From positions 1 to 64,000 of the forward strand of contig NZ_JACZEP010000014.1 in NCBI RefSeq assembly GCF_014863355.1: a DNA stretch of 64,000 nucleotides, in the 5' to 3' direction. The number at the start of each line of letters is the position of its first letter. The first letter of the stretch is position 1. The notes below the pieces were generated by a model, which saw nothing but the letters and a program-made list of their open reading frames with translations, was not told the DNA's origin and searched no databases. Shown here one piece after another: positions 1 through 7,630 of the stretch. This stretch comes from Aminobacter carboxidus (GTDB taxonomy: Bacteria > Pseudomonadota > Alphaproteobacteria > Rhizobiales > Rhizobiaceae). Position numbers and translations under genes: made by a program.

Positions 1-132
1 CCCACCCCCCCCCCCCCCCCCTCCCCCCCCCCCCCGCCCCCCCCCCCGCCCCCCGCCCCCGCCCCACCCGCCCCCCCCGCCCCCCCCCCCCACCCCCGCG
101 CCCCCCCGCCGGCCCCCCCCCCCCCCCCGCGG
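1..132. other. Poly-C low-complexity contig end
   Basis: Almost every base is C, with scattered G and A. It has no codon structure or repeat unit and ends 13 bases before the stop codon of the adjoining efflux gene. It is most simply read as a sequencing or assembly artefact at a contig end rather than biology. Confidence 0.8.
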
Positions 133-144
133 CAGGCACTGTCT

Positions 145-1293
145 TTAGCGAATGGCCGCTGTGGCTTCGTTCGACGCGGCGCGCTGCTCCGGCGTCGGCA
201 GCTTGACCTTCAGGTTTTCGGCCATGAACTGCGTTCCGGCTGCAACGACGATGTCGCCCGGCTTCAACCCGTCGGCGACCTGGACACCGGCATCGGCGAA
301 GCTCGCCACCTTGATGCCGCGCGCATGCACCTGTTCGTCGTTGACGACCCAGACAATGTCCTTGCCATCCTGCTTGGCCAGTGCGCTGAGTGGGATCGAA
401 ACGAACTCCTTGCCGTTGTTGACCGATGCCTCGATGGTCGCGCTCATGCCAAGCAGCACCCTGTTGTCGTCGGGCAGGCTGACGCGCACCGAAAACGTCC
501 GCGACTGCGCATCGGCACTTCCGGCGACCTCGCGTACGGTGCCGTCGAGCACCAGCTTGTCGTCGGACCAGAAGCTCACCTTGACCGGCTTGCCGGGCTG
601 GAACTGGGCGATCTCCAGTTCGGGAACGGCGATCTGCACTTCCTTGTCACCGTCGACGGCAACGGCAACGACGGGCGTTCCGGCACCCACCACCTGGCCG
701 CTATCGGCATTGACTGATGTAACGATGCCGTTCTGGTCGGCACGAAGTTCGGCATAGCCGACCTGATTCCTGGCCTGGCGCAGCGAAGAAAGCGCTGCGT
801 CGCGCTGCGACGAGGCCTGCTTGTAGGCAAGCGAAGCCTGCTCGCGCTGGGCTTCGGACGCAAATTTCTTGGCAAACAGCTGGGCGGCGCGATCGTCGAC
901 AAGGCGCGCCGTCTCGACCTGCTTTTCGGCTGCCTGCAGGTTGGCTTCCGCCGTGCTGACACCAAGCTGGTAGTCGGTCGCATCGATACGGGCGAGCAGG
1001 TCGCCCGACTTCACCTTGTCGCCGATGTTGACCACCCGTTCGGTGATCTTGCCGGCGACGCGGAAGCCGAGATTCATTTCGGTGCGCGCCTTCACGGCAC
1101 CGGAGTAGTCGAGCTCGCGGGTCGTGCCCATGCTGGCGATTTCGACGACCTTGACGGGGCGGATCGCCTCGACCGTCTCGGTCTTGGCTTCGGAGCAGGC
1201 GGAAAGGCCAACGCCAAGCAGCGACACCAAAGCCAGGCTGGCAAGAGGACGCAGGTTCGCATTGAAGGTTTTGAACGAAATCATCGTTCGCAC
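145..1293 (-). CDS. RND efflux periplasmic adaptor subunit (HlyD/AcrA family lipoprotein)
   Basis: Membrane fusion protein of 382 aa that would bridge an inner-membrane RND pump and an outer-membrane channel. It starts with a lipoprotein signal (lipobox LSAC, Cys about residue 33), then a biotinyl-lipoyl half-motif around GFRVAGKITERVVNIGDKVK, an Ala/Gln-rich alpha-hairpin (about 115-175), the second lipoyl half (RADQNGIVTSV) and the beta-barrel and membrane-proximal domains; length is normal for the family. An in-frame ATG three codons downstream is an alternative start. It lies 43 bp downstream of a TetR gene on the same strand and should be co-transcribed with it. The pump gene that normally follows would lie to the left, beyond the poly-C end, so the operon is cut here. 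Substrate cannot be told from the sequence. Confidence 0.9.
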   Translation of the reverse strand: MRTMISFKTFNANLRPLASLALVSLLGVGLSACSEAKTETVEAIRPVKVVEIASMGTTRELDYSGAVKARTEMNLGFRVAGKITERVVNIGDKVKSGDLLARIDATDYQLGVSTAEANLQAAEKQVETARLVDDRAAQLFAKKFASEAQREQASLAYKQASSQRDAALSSLRQARNQVGYAELRADQNGIVTSVNADSGQVVGAGTPVVAVAVDGDKEVQIAVPELEIAQFQPGKPVKVSFWSDDKLVLDGTVREVAGSADAQSRTFSVRVSLPDDNRVLLGMSATIEASVNNGKEFVSIPLSALAKQDGKDIVWVVNDEQVHARGIKVASFADAGVQVADGLKPGDIVVAAGTQFMAENLKVKLPTPEQRAASNEATAAIR

Positions 1294-1336
1294 TCCCGAT
1301 TGACTGTTGATCTGGATTCCGGCCGCTGGCCGCTTG

Positions 1337-1942
1337 CTACTTCAGCGCCCTCAGGGCGTATTCAGTAAGTTCCCTATAGGTCGCGCGGTTCGGCTTGTTG
1401 ACGCACTGCGACACCATCTGCGGATGGCACAGTGTCGAGGTTGCAGCACCAAAGCAGCGCGCGGCTATCTGAGGGTCCTGCTTGGAGAATTCGCCGGCGG
1501 CAATGCCCTCGGAGATGACTTCCGCCATAAGCTCATGCAGCCGGTCGATGTGTTTTTCGATGACGTGCCAATCGCGCTCCAGCGCGACGACGACCATCTC
1601 ATGCACCTTTTCCTTGTCGAGCATGGTTTCGACGGTCAAATTATGCTGGGCGTAGATGAAGCGGCGCAAGCGCTCGGTGGCGCTGCCTTCGGCGCGCAGG
1701 ATCTCACAAGCCATCTGGTAGACGGCGCCAAGCATGCGGCCGCAGATCGCCTGGTGGATTTCCACCTTGGAGGCAAAGAAGCGATAGATGTTGGCCGGTG
1801 ACATGCCGAGGTCGCGGGCGATATCGGCGACGTTGGTCTTGGTGTAGCCATAGTGCAGGAACAGCCGTTCGGCTGAATCGAGAATGCGCCCGACAGTCTC
1901 CTGTCGCGCCAGATCCACGGGGTTTTCGGCTACATCGCTCAT
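1337..1942 (-). CDS. TetR/AcrR-family transcriptional regulator of the adjacent efflux operon
   Basis: 201-aa one-component repressor. The N-terminal helix-turn-helix spans about residues 15-60 (ETVGRILDSAERLF, then TNVADIARDLGMSPANIYRF), and the remainder is an all-helical ligand domain of normal length. It is the first gene of a probable two-gene unit with the RND adaptor. A perfect 15-bp inverted repeat begins 15 bp upstream of its ATG (1957-1996) and is the obvious operator, so autoregulation and drug-inducible control of the pump are inferred. The ligand is unknown. Confidence 0.88.
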   Translation of the reverse strand: MSDVAENPVDLARQETVGRILDSAERLFLHYGYTKTNVADIARDLGMSPANIYRFFASKVEIHQAICGRMLGAVYQMACEILRAEGSATERLRRFIYAQHNLTVETMLDKEKVHEMVVVALERDWHVIEKHIDRLHELMAEVISEGIAAGEFSKQDPQIAARCFGAATSTLCHPQMVSQCVNKPNRATYRELTEYALRALK

Positions 1943-1956
1943 CTAGGGCCGCTCGA

Positions 1957-1996
1957 TTTTACGAATGACGATTTTCAAATTTCGTCATTCGTAAAA
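1957..1996. promoter_or_regulatory. Probable TetR operator: 15-bp perfect inverted repeat
   Basis: TTTTACGAATGACGA (1957-1971) and TCGTCATTCGTAAAA (1982-1996) are exact reverse complements separated by 10 bp. The site lies directly upstream of the TetR gene and within its promoter region. Such long, spaced palindromes are typical of AcrR/TtgR-type operators. Confidence 0.75.
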
Positions 1997-2152
1997 CGTA
2001 AATCGCCCGCCGTCAATCCGCTGCACTGCAAAAACTGACATCAGCTGCCATCTATCAGGATAGCCGCCGGCAGAGCCCGGTTTGCGCCGACCTCCCCTTT
2101 TACGTAACCGCGGCCCCAACTATCTTGAAGACCCTGGTTGGAGATCTCGGGC

Positions 2153-2683
2153 ATGGCAAAGCTCATTTTCAGGATGAACCTGTCCCTCGACGGCTACGTC
2201 GACCACCAGGAAATGTCGGCAGGCCCGACCATCTTTCGTCACTGGACAGAGCAAGTGCGCGACCTGGCCGGCAGTGTGTACGGTCGCGGCATGTACGAGG
2301 TCATGCGCTATTGGGACGAAGGCCGTCCCGAGTGGAGCGCGGAGCAGCACGAATTCGCGGCGGCGTGGCGAAGCCAGCCGAAATGGGTCGTGTCGCGTTC
2401 GCTGACGTCGGTTGGCCCCAACGCCACGCTCGTTTCGGATGACGTCGAGGCGGTGACACGCGGGCTCAAAGCCCAACTCATTGGGGAGATTTCAGTCTCC
2501 GGACCGGGACTGGCGCGAAGCCTGACCGACCTTGGCCTTATCGATGAGTATCAACTCTACTTCCAGCCGGTCGTGCTCGGCCGTGGCAAGCCATTCTTCC
2601 CCGCCGCGCGACCACGGCTTCGCTTTGTGGCCAGCGAACTGATTGGCGATGACGTCATCAGGTTGACCTACGTTCCTGCCTGA
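2153..2683 (+). CDS. Dihydrofolate reductase-like (RibD C-terminal domain) protein
   Basis: 176-aa protein of the RibD_C/DHFR-fold family. The opening MAKLIFRMNLSLDGYVD is the family's first strand and SLDG loop; VYGRGMYEVMRYW is the usual GR.TYE element; ISVSGPGLARSLTDLGLID and the LGRGKPFF segment form the typical NADPH-binding C-terminal part. The ATG is chosen because GGAG lies 10 bp before it; a TTG five codons earlier is also in frame. Members are usually stand-alone NADPH-dependent reductases of unknown substrate, not true folate enzymes. Two more members occur in this window, starting at 46044 and 53170. Confidence 0.85.
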   Translation: MAKLIFRMNLSLDGYVDHQEMSAGPTIFRHWTEQVRDLAGSVYGRGMYEVMRYWDEGRPEWSAEQHEFAAAWRSQPKWVVSRSLTSVGPNATLVSDDVEAVTRGLKAQLIGEISVSGPGLARSLTDLGLIDEYQLYFQPVVLGRGKPFFPAARPRLRFVASELIGDDVIRLTYVPA

Positions 2684-2719
2684 TCACGCGAAGGACTTGC
2701 TGGGGCAAGCTCTCCGTAG

Positions 2720-2744
2720 GGCGGTTATGGCGACCGCCATTTTC
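2720..2744 (+). terminator. Intrinsic terminator after the DHFR-like gene
   Basis: GGCGGT (2720-2725) pairs with ACCGCC (2733-2738), followed by ATTTTCT. It is a short but GC-rich stem in the correct place after the upstream gene. Confidence 0.55.
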
Positions 2745-2858
2745 TGTTACACTGCCTGACTTCTGGGGACGGTGCCGAACGTTCCGGTGTGGCTAATTCC
2801 AGCCACCGGAATGAAGCCACAAACGACTTGCCGCGCTTGCAAACGCAAGGAGGTGAAG

Positions 2859-3503
2859 ATGCCGGCCGTCACATGGACACTCAAGGGACGTGAATTCCTG
2901 CACTGCAACTGCGCCTATGGCTGCCCGTGCCAGTTCAATGCGCTGCCAACCCAGGGCCAATGCCGCGCCATCGGCGCGATCGACATCGAACAGGGTCATC
3001 ATGGCACAACGAAGCTTGATGGCCTGCGCATCGCCATGATCGTGGCCTGGCCCGGCGCCATCCATCACGGCCACGGGCAAGTTGTTGCGATCGTCGACGA
3101 ACGGGCAACGCCCGACCAGCGCGAAGCGCTGCTGCGGATCATGAGCGGTGAAGATACCGAGCCGGGCGCGACCTTCTTCCAGGTCTTTTCGACGACTTTC
3201 GACAAGGTCCACGACCCGGTCTTTGCCAAGATCGACATTCAGGTCGACATCGACGGGCGCACTGCCCGCGTGAACATTCCCGGCGTGATGGACGCACGCG
3301 GCGAGCCGATCCTGAACCCGGTGACTTCAGAAGCCCATCGCGCCCGCATCAATCTTCCCAACGGCTTCGAATACACCATCGCCGAAGTCGGGCGCGGCTG
3401 GGTCAAGACGTCGGGCTCGATCGAGCTCGACCTCAACGACTCGCACGCGCATTTCGCCCACCTGCACATGACCGAAAGCGGGGTTGTCCGCCCAACCCAA
3501 TGA
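2859..3503 (+). CDS. DUF1326 domain protein with N-terminal Cys cluster
   Basis: 214-aa DUF1326 protein. Near the N-terminus is the cluster HCNCAYGCPCQFN (residues about 15-27), four cysteines in a CxC...CxC pattern that looks made for metal or thiol chemistry; the rest is a beta-rich domain with several His residues and no signal peptide. The start is set by an excellent Shine-Dalgarno, AAGGAGGTGA, ending two bases before the ATG at 2859; an upstream in-frame ATG at 2772 has no such site. Its stop overlaps the start of the DUF2182 gene (ATGA), so the two are translationally coupled. DUF1326 has no settled function; the pairing with a predicted metal-binding membrane protein suggests metal handling. 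Confidence 0.85.
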   Translation: MPAVTWTLKGREFLHCNCAYGCPCQFNALPTQGQCRAIGAIDIEQGHHGTTKLDGLRIAMIVAWPGAIHHGHGQVVAIVDERATPDQREALLRIMSGEDTEPGATFFQVFSTTFDKVHDPVFAKIDIQVDIDGRTARVNIPGVMDARGEPILNPVTSEAHRARINLPNGFEYTIAEVGRGWVKTSGSIELDLNDSHAHFAHLHMTESGVVRPTQ

Positions 3504-4384
3504 GCACCTCCCGCCTCGAACTCATGTTGAGGCGGGATCGGGCCGTCATCCTTGGCGCCATCGCCGCCGTTGCCACGCTGGCTTGGGTCTATGTGATCTG
3601 GTTTGCCGCGAACATGGGGGCATCGCCCATTGCGGGCGCCGACATGCCCGGCATGACGATACCTGGCACGACTATGCCTGGAATGACCATGCCAAGCCCG
3701 GAAATGCCCGGGATGGCCATGCCGGGGATGGAGATGGGCACCGCGCTCGCGCCTGCCCTGCGCGGCTGGAGCGTCGGTGATTTCGCCTTCATGTTCGCCA
3801 TGTGGACCATCATGATGGTCGGCATGATGTTGCCTTCAGTGGCACCGATGCTGCTCATTTATGCCGGTGTCGCGCGCCAGGCCGGCTCACGTGGCAAGCC
3901 CTTTGCCGCCACGGCATGGTTCGCCACCGGCTACCTGCTCGCCTGGACAGCCTTCTCCATGCTCGCCACATCGGCGCAATGGGCGCTCGAAAGCGCCCTG
4001 CTGCTGACGCCGATGACCGGCATCAGCCCCGCGCTCGGCGGCATCGTGCTCATCGTGGCCGGCGTCTACCAGTGCACCCTGCTCAAGGACGTCTGCTTGT
4101 CGGCCTGCCAGAGCCCGCTGCAGTTCATCATGCGCCATGGCGGCTTCCGCCCGGACCCGCTCAGTGCAATGAACCTGGGCGCGGAGCACGGCATCTACTG
4201 CATCGGCTGCTGCTGGGCACTGATGGCGATCCTGTTCGCCGTCGGCATCATGAACCTGCTTTGGGTCGCGGCGATCGCCGCCTTCATCCTGCTGGAAAAG
4301 CTCGTCGGTCCAAGCCGCCTGCTGTCACGGGTGGCCGGTGTCGGGCTGATCGCCGCTGGCGCATGGATGCTGCTTGCGAATTAA
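3500..4384 (+). CDS. DUF2182 predicted metal-binding membrane protein with Met-rich loop
   Basis: 294-aa integral membrane protein with about six to seven hydrophobic segments. After the first (about residues 16-40) comes a periplasm-facing stretch made of repeated MPGM-like units (about residues 48-80, over ten Met residues), which resembles copper-binding Met motifs. A later segment carries CTLLKDVCLSACQSP and another GIYCIGCCWALM, so five or more cysteines lie near the membrane. It overlaps the DUF1326 gene by 4 bp upstream, and its stop overlaps the convergent GNAT gene by 4 bp. COG annotations call the family predicted metal-binding; copper is my inference from the Met/Cys content. Confidence 0.87.
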   Translation: MSTSRLELMLRRDRAVILGAIAAVATLAWVYVIWFAANMGASPIAGADMPGMTIPGTTMPGMTMPSPEMPGMAMPGMEMGTALAPALRGWSVGDFAFMFAMWTIMMVGMMLPSVAPMLLIYAGVARQAGSRGKPFAATAWFATGYLLAWTAFSMLATSAQWALESALLLTPMTGISPALGGIVLIVAGVYQCTLLKDVCLSACQSPLQFIMRHGGFRPDPLSAMNLGAEHGIYCIGCCWALMAILFAVGIMNLLWVAAIAAFILLEKLVGPSRLLSRVAGVGLIAAGAWMLLAN

Positions 4385-4908
4385 AGCAGCTTGTACATCA
4401 CCGTCGTCGCATCGAGCCGGTCGCTGCCGAACGGATCGCGCGCATAGGCCGGGATGACGCCGACAGTCTGGTAGCCAAGTGCCGTATACAGCGGCTCGGC
4501 ATTGTCGCCGGTGCGCGTATCCAGCGTCATCAGGCGACGTCCGAGCTCCCGCGCCCGCGCCTCGAGCTCCCGCATCAACAATTGCGCGATGCCCTGGCGC
4601 CGGAAGTCGGGATGCACCAACAACTTGTTGACGTCGGCGCGGTGCGGCTGGTTCGGCATGGTATCGCAGCCCAGCTGCACGGTGCCGGCGATATGCCCGT
4701 CCTTGCTGGCCACCAGCATGATCCGCGTCCCCTCGCGCACGCCTGGCAGCACCTTGTCACGCCAGAACGCCTCGGCCTCGCCTTGCCTATAGGGCAGCAC
4801 GAAGCCGATGCTCGCGCCATCATGCACGCAGGCATGCAGCAGCCCGCCAAGCTCGACGAGATGGCTTGCGATGTCATCGGCGGAAAAGATGGAAACGGTT
4901 GCGCTCAT
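4381..4908 (-). CDS. GNAT-family N-acetyltransferase
   Basis: 175-aa acetyl-CoA-dependent acyltransferase. The acetyl-CoA loop is seen at VHPDFRRQGIAQLLM (motif A, QxxGxA-like), preceded by the HRADVNKLLV strand, and the C-terminal AEPLYTALGYQTVGVIP is the usual motif B region. It follows an XRE-cupin regulator by only 6 bp on the same strand, so it is the likely target of that regulator. Its 3' end overlaps the DUF2182 gene by 4 bp in convergent orientation. The substrate is not predictable. Confidence 0.85.
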   Translation of the reverse strand: MSATVSIFSADDIASHLVELGGLLHACVHDGASIGFVLPYRQGEAEAFWRDKVLPGVREGTRIMLVASKDGHIAGTVQLGCDTMPNQPHRADVNKLLVHPDFRRQGIAQLLMRELEARARELGRRLMTLDTRTGDNAEPLYTALGYQTVGVIPAYARDPFGSDRLDATTVMYKLL

Positions 4909-4914
4909 GATGCC

Positions 4915-5487
4915 TCACACGACAAAAAGATAGTATTTCGCGCCAGCAGTTGCTGACGTCGCAAAGGCGCTCGGCCCGAACAGCTGGTAGCGCAGACAGT
5001 CGCCGGGCTTGAGCTCATGGGCACTGCCGTCAACGGTCACCTTTAGCTGTCCTTCGACCAGCACCAGATGATGCTCGAGCCCCGGCCGCGGCGGCGCGTC
5101 ATAAGTGATCTGAACGTCCGCATCTAGCTCGCATTCCAGCGCCTCGCCGGCCAGCGTCTGCGCCGGTGGCGAAATCGAACGGCGGCGAAAGCCGATTTCC
5201 GGATCGGACCAGATCGCCTGCGCCTCACGGCGCATCAGCGGCGCGAACTCGCCTTCGACCATGTGCATCAGCCGCGACATGGTCAGGCCATAGGCGGCGC
5301 ACAGCTTGCCGAGCACGCTCGCCGTCGGGCTGACCTCGGCATTTTCCAGCCGCGACAACGTCGCCCGGCTGACGCCGCTGTGCTTGGCCAGTTCATCGAG
5401 CGGCCAGCCGCGCTCGGCCCTGAGCGAGCGCAGCCGCTGGGCGATACGCCGGTCGATGCCGGTTTCGTCAGGTGATGATTTCCCCAT
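4915..5487 (-). CDS. XRE-family regulator with C-terminal cupin domain
   Basis: 190-aa protein of the HipB/PuuR-like class: an N-terminal XRE helix-turn-helix (about residues 12-70, with LAKHSGVSRATLSRLENAE) and a C-terminal cupin sensor (about 105-190, with HHLVLVEGQLKV and LKPGDCLRYQ). It lies 6 bp upstream of a GNAT gene, forming a two-gene unit that is a common arrangement for such regulators. The start codon lies only 3 bp downstream of a perfect palindrome, which leaves no room for a normal ribosome-binding site and hints at a leaderless message. Confidence 0.87.
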   Translation of the reverse strand: MGKSSPDETGIDRRIAQRLRSLRAERGWPLDELAKHSGVSRATLSRLENAEVSPTASVLGKLCAAYGLTMSRLMHMVEGEFAPLMRREAQAIWSDPEIGFRRRSISPPAQTLAGEALECELDADVQITYDAPPRPGLEHHLVLVEGQLKVTVDGSAHELKPGDCLRYQLFGPSAFATSATAGAKYYLFVV

Positions 5488-5490
5488 ATA

Positions 5491-5505
5491 TGAGAATTAT
5501 TCTCA
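5491..5505. promoter_or_regulatory. Palindromic operator TGAGAAT-T-ATTCTCA
   Basis: A perfect 7-bp inverted repeat around one central base, ending 3 bp before the XRE-cupin start codon. It is most simply the regulator's own operator. It also fits the TGA-N9-TCA pattern of the rhizobial iron-responsive (RirA) box, an alternative reading that cannot be decided here. Confidence 0.6.
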
Positions 5506-5547
5506 CAATAGAGATCAAGTCAAGAGCTTCGTGTGTCGCTGTCGGAG

Positions 5548-6138
5548 CTAGGCCGGATCGGCCATCACGATAAACGGCGCGGCAGCACCCGCCGGCAACC
5601 CACGCAACAACAACTGCCTGAACAGCGCGTCCACTTCGGCAGGAGCCATCTCCGGCCGGTGCTCGAACCACCAGTGCAGCGTCGTGTTGAAGGTCGCCAC
5701 CACATGCTGGATGACCAATTCGCGCGGCAGCCCGCCGACGAGGCCGGTGCCCATCGCCTGGCGCAGCACGTCAGCCAGCACCTTGTCCACCGCCTCGCGC
5801 AACACCGCGCCGCCATGCCCGCCGGCAAGGGCCGCCTGCACGTCGGCATATTCGCTGACGTGCTCGAACAGCGTCCGCGCCGGATCCCAGCCGGTCGCAT
5901 CGGCGCCGTGGCCGCTGCCTTGCTGGACCTCGATCAGCAGGTCGCGCAACCGCTCGAGGCTACGCTGCAGCAGGTCGTCCTTGGAGGTGAAATGCGCGTA
6001 GAAGGTCGAGCGCCCGACATTGGCCTCGGCGAGGATGTCCTCGACGGTGATCGTGGCGTAGTCCTTGCGCCGGATCAGCGCCACCAGCGCGTCGTAAAGC
6101 GCCGTGCGTGTCCGCGCCACCCGGCGATCGATGCCCAT
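5548..6138 (-). CDS. TetR/AcrR-family transcriptional regulator
   Basis: 196-aa regulator; HTH at about residues 5-55 (RTRTALYDALVALIRRKDYA then ITVEDILAEANVGRSTFYAHF), followed by a variable helical domain with several Trp residues near the C-terminus. It is divergent from a small membrane protein gene starting at 6280. The 141 bp between them contain a perfect 17-bp palindrome (6217-6233), so it probably represses the membrane protein gene and perhaps itself. Confidence 0.87.
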   Translation of the reverse strand: MGIDRRVARTRTALYDALVALIRRKDYATITVEDILAEANVGRSTFYAHFTSKDDLLQRSLERLRDLLIEVQQGSGHGADATGWDPARTLFEHVSEYADVQAALAGGHGGAVLREAVDKVLADVLRQAMGTGLVGGLPRELVIQHVVATFNTTLHWWFEHRPEMAPAEVDALFRQLLLRGLPAGAAAPFIVMADPA

Positions 6139-6216
6139 CCCCGTCTCCGATTTTTCCGGACGTTACCTGTCACCAGTCCGTTTCGGAACTTTGGCCACGC
6201 CGCTGTCCGGCAATTT

Positions 6217-6233
6217 CCGAACACTGTGTTCGG
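6217..6233. promoter_or_regulatory. Probable TetR operator CCGAACAC-T-GTGTTCGG
   Basis: Perfect 8-bp arms around one base, located between divergent genes, 47 bp before the + strand start. A partial copy (GTTTCGGAAC, about 6179-6188) lies closer to the regulator gene. Confidence 0.65.
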
Positions 6234-6279
6234 TATCGTGATTACTCGGGCGCATTCCGTCAATCCAGGAGAATTTGCC

Positions 6280-6768
6280 ATGACAACATCCCCTTCGACG
6301 CCGGCGATCTCGGTCAACACCCACCTGCGCGTCGCCACCAGCGCCTTGTTGCTGCTCGCACTGACCTCGCTGCATCACGCCTATGGCGCCATGGCCTTCG
6401 GCACGCCCTGGCGCCTGCATATCCTGCTTTTCGTCGTCCCGGCGGCGATCGTCATTGCCGTGCTGCTCTACGCCGGCTGGGTTGCCAATACCGCGCGGTC
6501 GGCGCGCCTGCTGACCTGGGCGGCGGCGGCGGTCGTCTTCGTCGTGCCCATCGTGTTGGTCGGCTATGTCGAGGGCGGCTACAACCACGTCGTCAAGAAT
6601 ATCGTCTATTTCGGCTTCGGCGAAGCGGCCTTCCATGCCATCTTCCCGACCCCGCCCTACGAAATGCCCAAGAACCTGTTCTTCGAAATCACCGGGATCG
6701 CCCAATTCCCGCTGTCGGTGCTGACCACCGTCCTGACCGTCAGGATGCTCAGGAGCTTCGGGAAATAG
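6280..6768 (+). CDS. Small integral membrane protein of unknown function
   Basis: 162-aa protein with about four hydrophobic segments: residues 20-38, 46-66, 72-96 and 135-155, separated by short loops with His residues (HHAYG, YNHVVKN, AFHAIF). I do not recognise the family. The ATG is picked because AGGAGA lies 7 bp upstream; the reading frame stays open far upstream, but that part overlaps the divergent regulator and has no start signal. As the only divergent partner of a TetR gene it is presumably induced by that regulator's ligand, which would suggest transport or membrane protection, but nothing in the sequence proves this. Confidence 0.75.
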   Translation: MTTSPSTPAISVNTHLRVATSALLLLALTSLHHAYGAMAFGTPWRLHILLFVVPAAIVIAVLLYAGWVANTARSARLLTWAAAAVVFVVPIVLVGYVEGGYNHVVKNIVYFGFGEAAFHAIFPTPPYEMPKNLFFEITGIAQFPLSVLTTVLTVRMLRSFGK

Positions 6769-6803
6769 CGCCACCGCCAAAGCTCGCCGGGCTCGCTGAG
6801 CTC

Positions 6804-7475
6804 TCAGCCGAACGAAAACACGGCACTCGGCTTTGTCGTCGCGGCATTGCCGGTGCCGACATCCGCCACGGCATATTCGGCAACCGTCTTTAGCCGTGGG
6901 TGCGGCAGGTGCGCCCGGCCGGGATCGCCGACGAGCACATCGATGCCAGCGCTCACGCAGCGGTCGAGAAAGGCGGTCACACGCTCGGCAAGGCCGGCTT
7001 CGTAAAACAGGTCGCCAACAGCAACGATGTCGACCTCGGGCACCGGATCAGCGGTCAAGTCGCCTCTGACAGCGGTGACCTCGACACCGTTCAGCATCGC
7101 ATTCAGCCCGATCGCGGCCACACCGTTGCGATCGACTTCTGCCGCGAGCACAGCACTGGCACCCGCCATACCAGCTGCGATGCCGACCAGCCCCGAACCC
7201 GCACCAAGGTCGAGCACGCGTCGCCCCCTCACCGCTTCGGGCCTGTCAAGAAAATGCCGCGCCAGCACCAGCCCACCGGCCCATTGATAGGCCCAATAGG
7301 GCGGCGGTGGATCGTCACCCTCGGCATCGTCGGCGAGCCGCCACAGCCCGCTGCCCGGATGCGCCGCATAGAGCCTGATCTCGGGAACCGATGGCACCGC
7401 CACGACATGCATGTTGGCGCGGATGAAGTCTGCGACATCGGTTTGTCTGTCTTGCCCAATACCCTGGTGATTCAA
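6804..7475 (-). CDS. Class I SAM-dependent protein methyltransferase (ETFB lysine methyltransferase-like)
   Basis: 223-aa methyltransferase. The SAM-binding motif I is VLDLGAGSGLVGIAAG (about residues 87-102), with acidic motif II (AAEVDRN) following. PPPPYWAYQWAGG before it and the VGDLFYE motif (post-I, about 153-159) are features of the family that includes ETF-beta lysine methyltransferase and its alphaproteobacterial homologues. The upstream FIRANMHVV part is also characteristic, so I accept the TTG start, which has AGGA 7 bp before it; ATG at 7412 would remove that part. Likely substrate: a lysine of electron-transfer flavoprotein beta (inference). Confidence 0.8.
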   Translation of the reverse strand: MNHQGIGQDRQTDVADFIRANMHVVAVPSVPEIRLYAAHPGSGLWRLADDAEGDDPPPPYWAYQWAGGLVLARHFLDRPEAVRGRRVLDLGAGSGLVGIAAGMAGASAVLAAEVDRNGVAAIGLNAMLNGVEVTAVRGDLTADPVPEVDIVAVGDLFYEAGLAERVTAFLDRCVSAGIDVLVGDPGRAHLPHPRLKTVAEYAVADVGTGNAATTKPSAVFSFG

Positions 7476-7630
7476 TGTCCGGTCCTGAAGTTATGATGCA
7501 CTGACGTTTAGCACGCGGCCGGCCACGCGTGCCGCTGAAAAGCACGGCCCGTACCGCCGCCCTTTGCACAGCCGACGATGACAGGATACCGATATCGCCG
7601 GTGACATCAGTTGGAGGAACAGGCGAAACG

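Noticed and set aside
5533-6768. Long + strand frame extending the 162-aa membrane protein upstream
   Set aside because: The extra 249 codons lie over the divergent TetR gene and its operator, have no start signal, and are rich in Arg, His and Gln like an antisense shadow.
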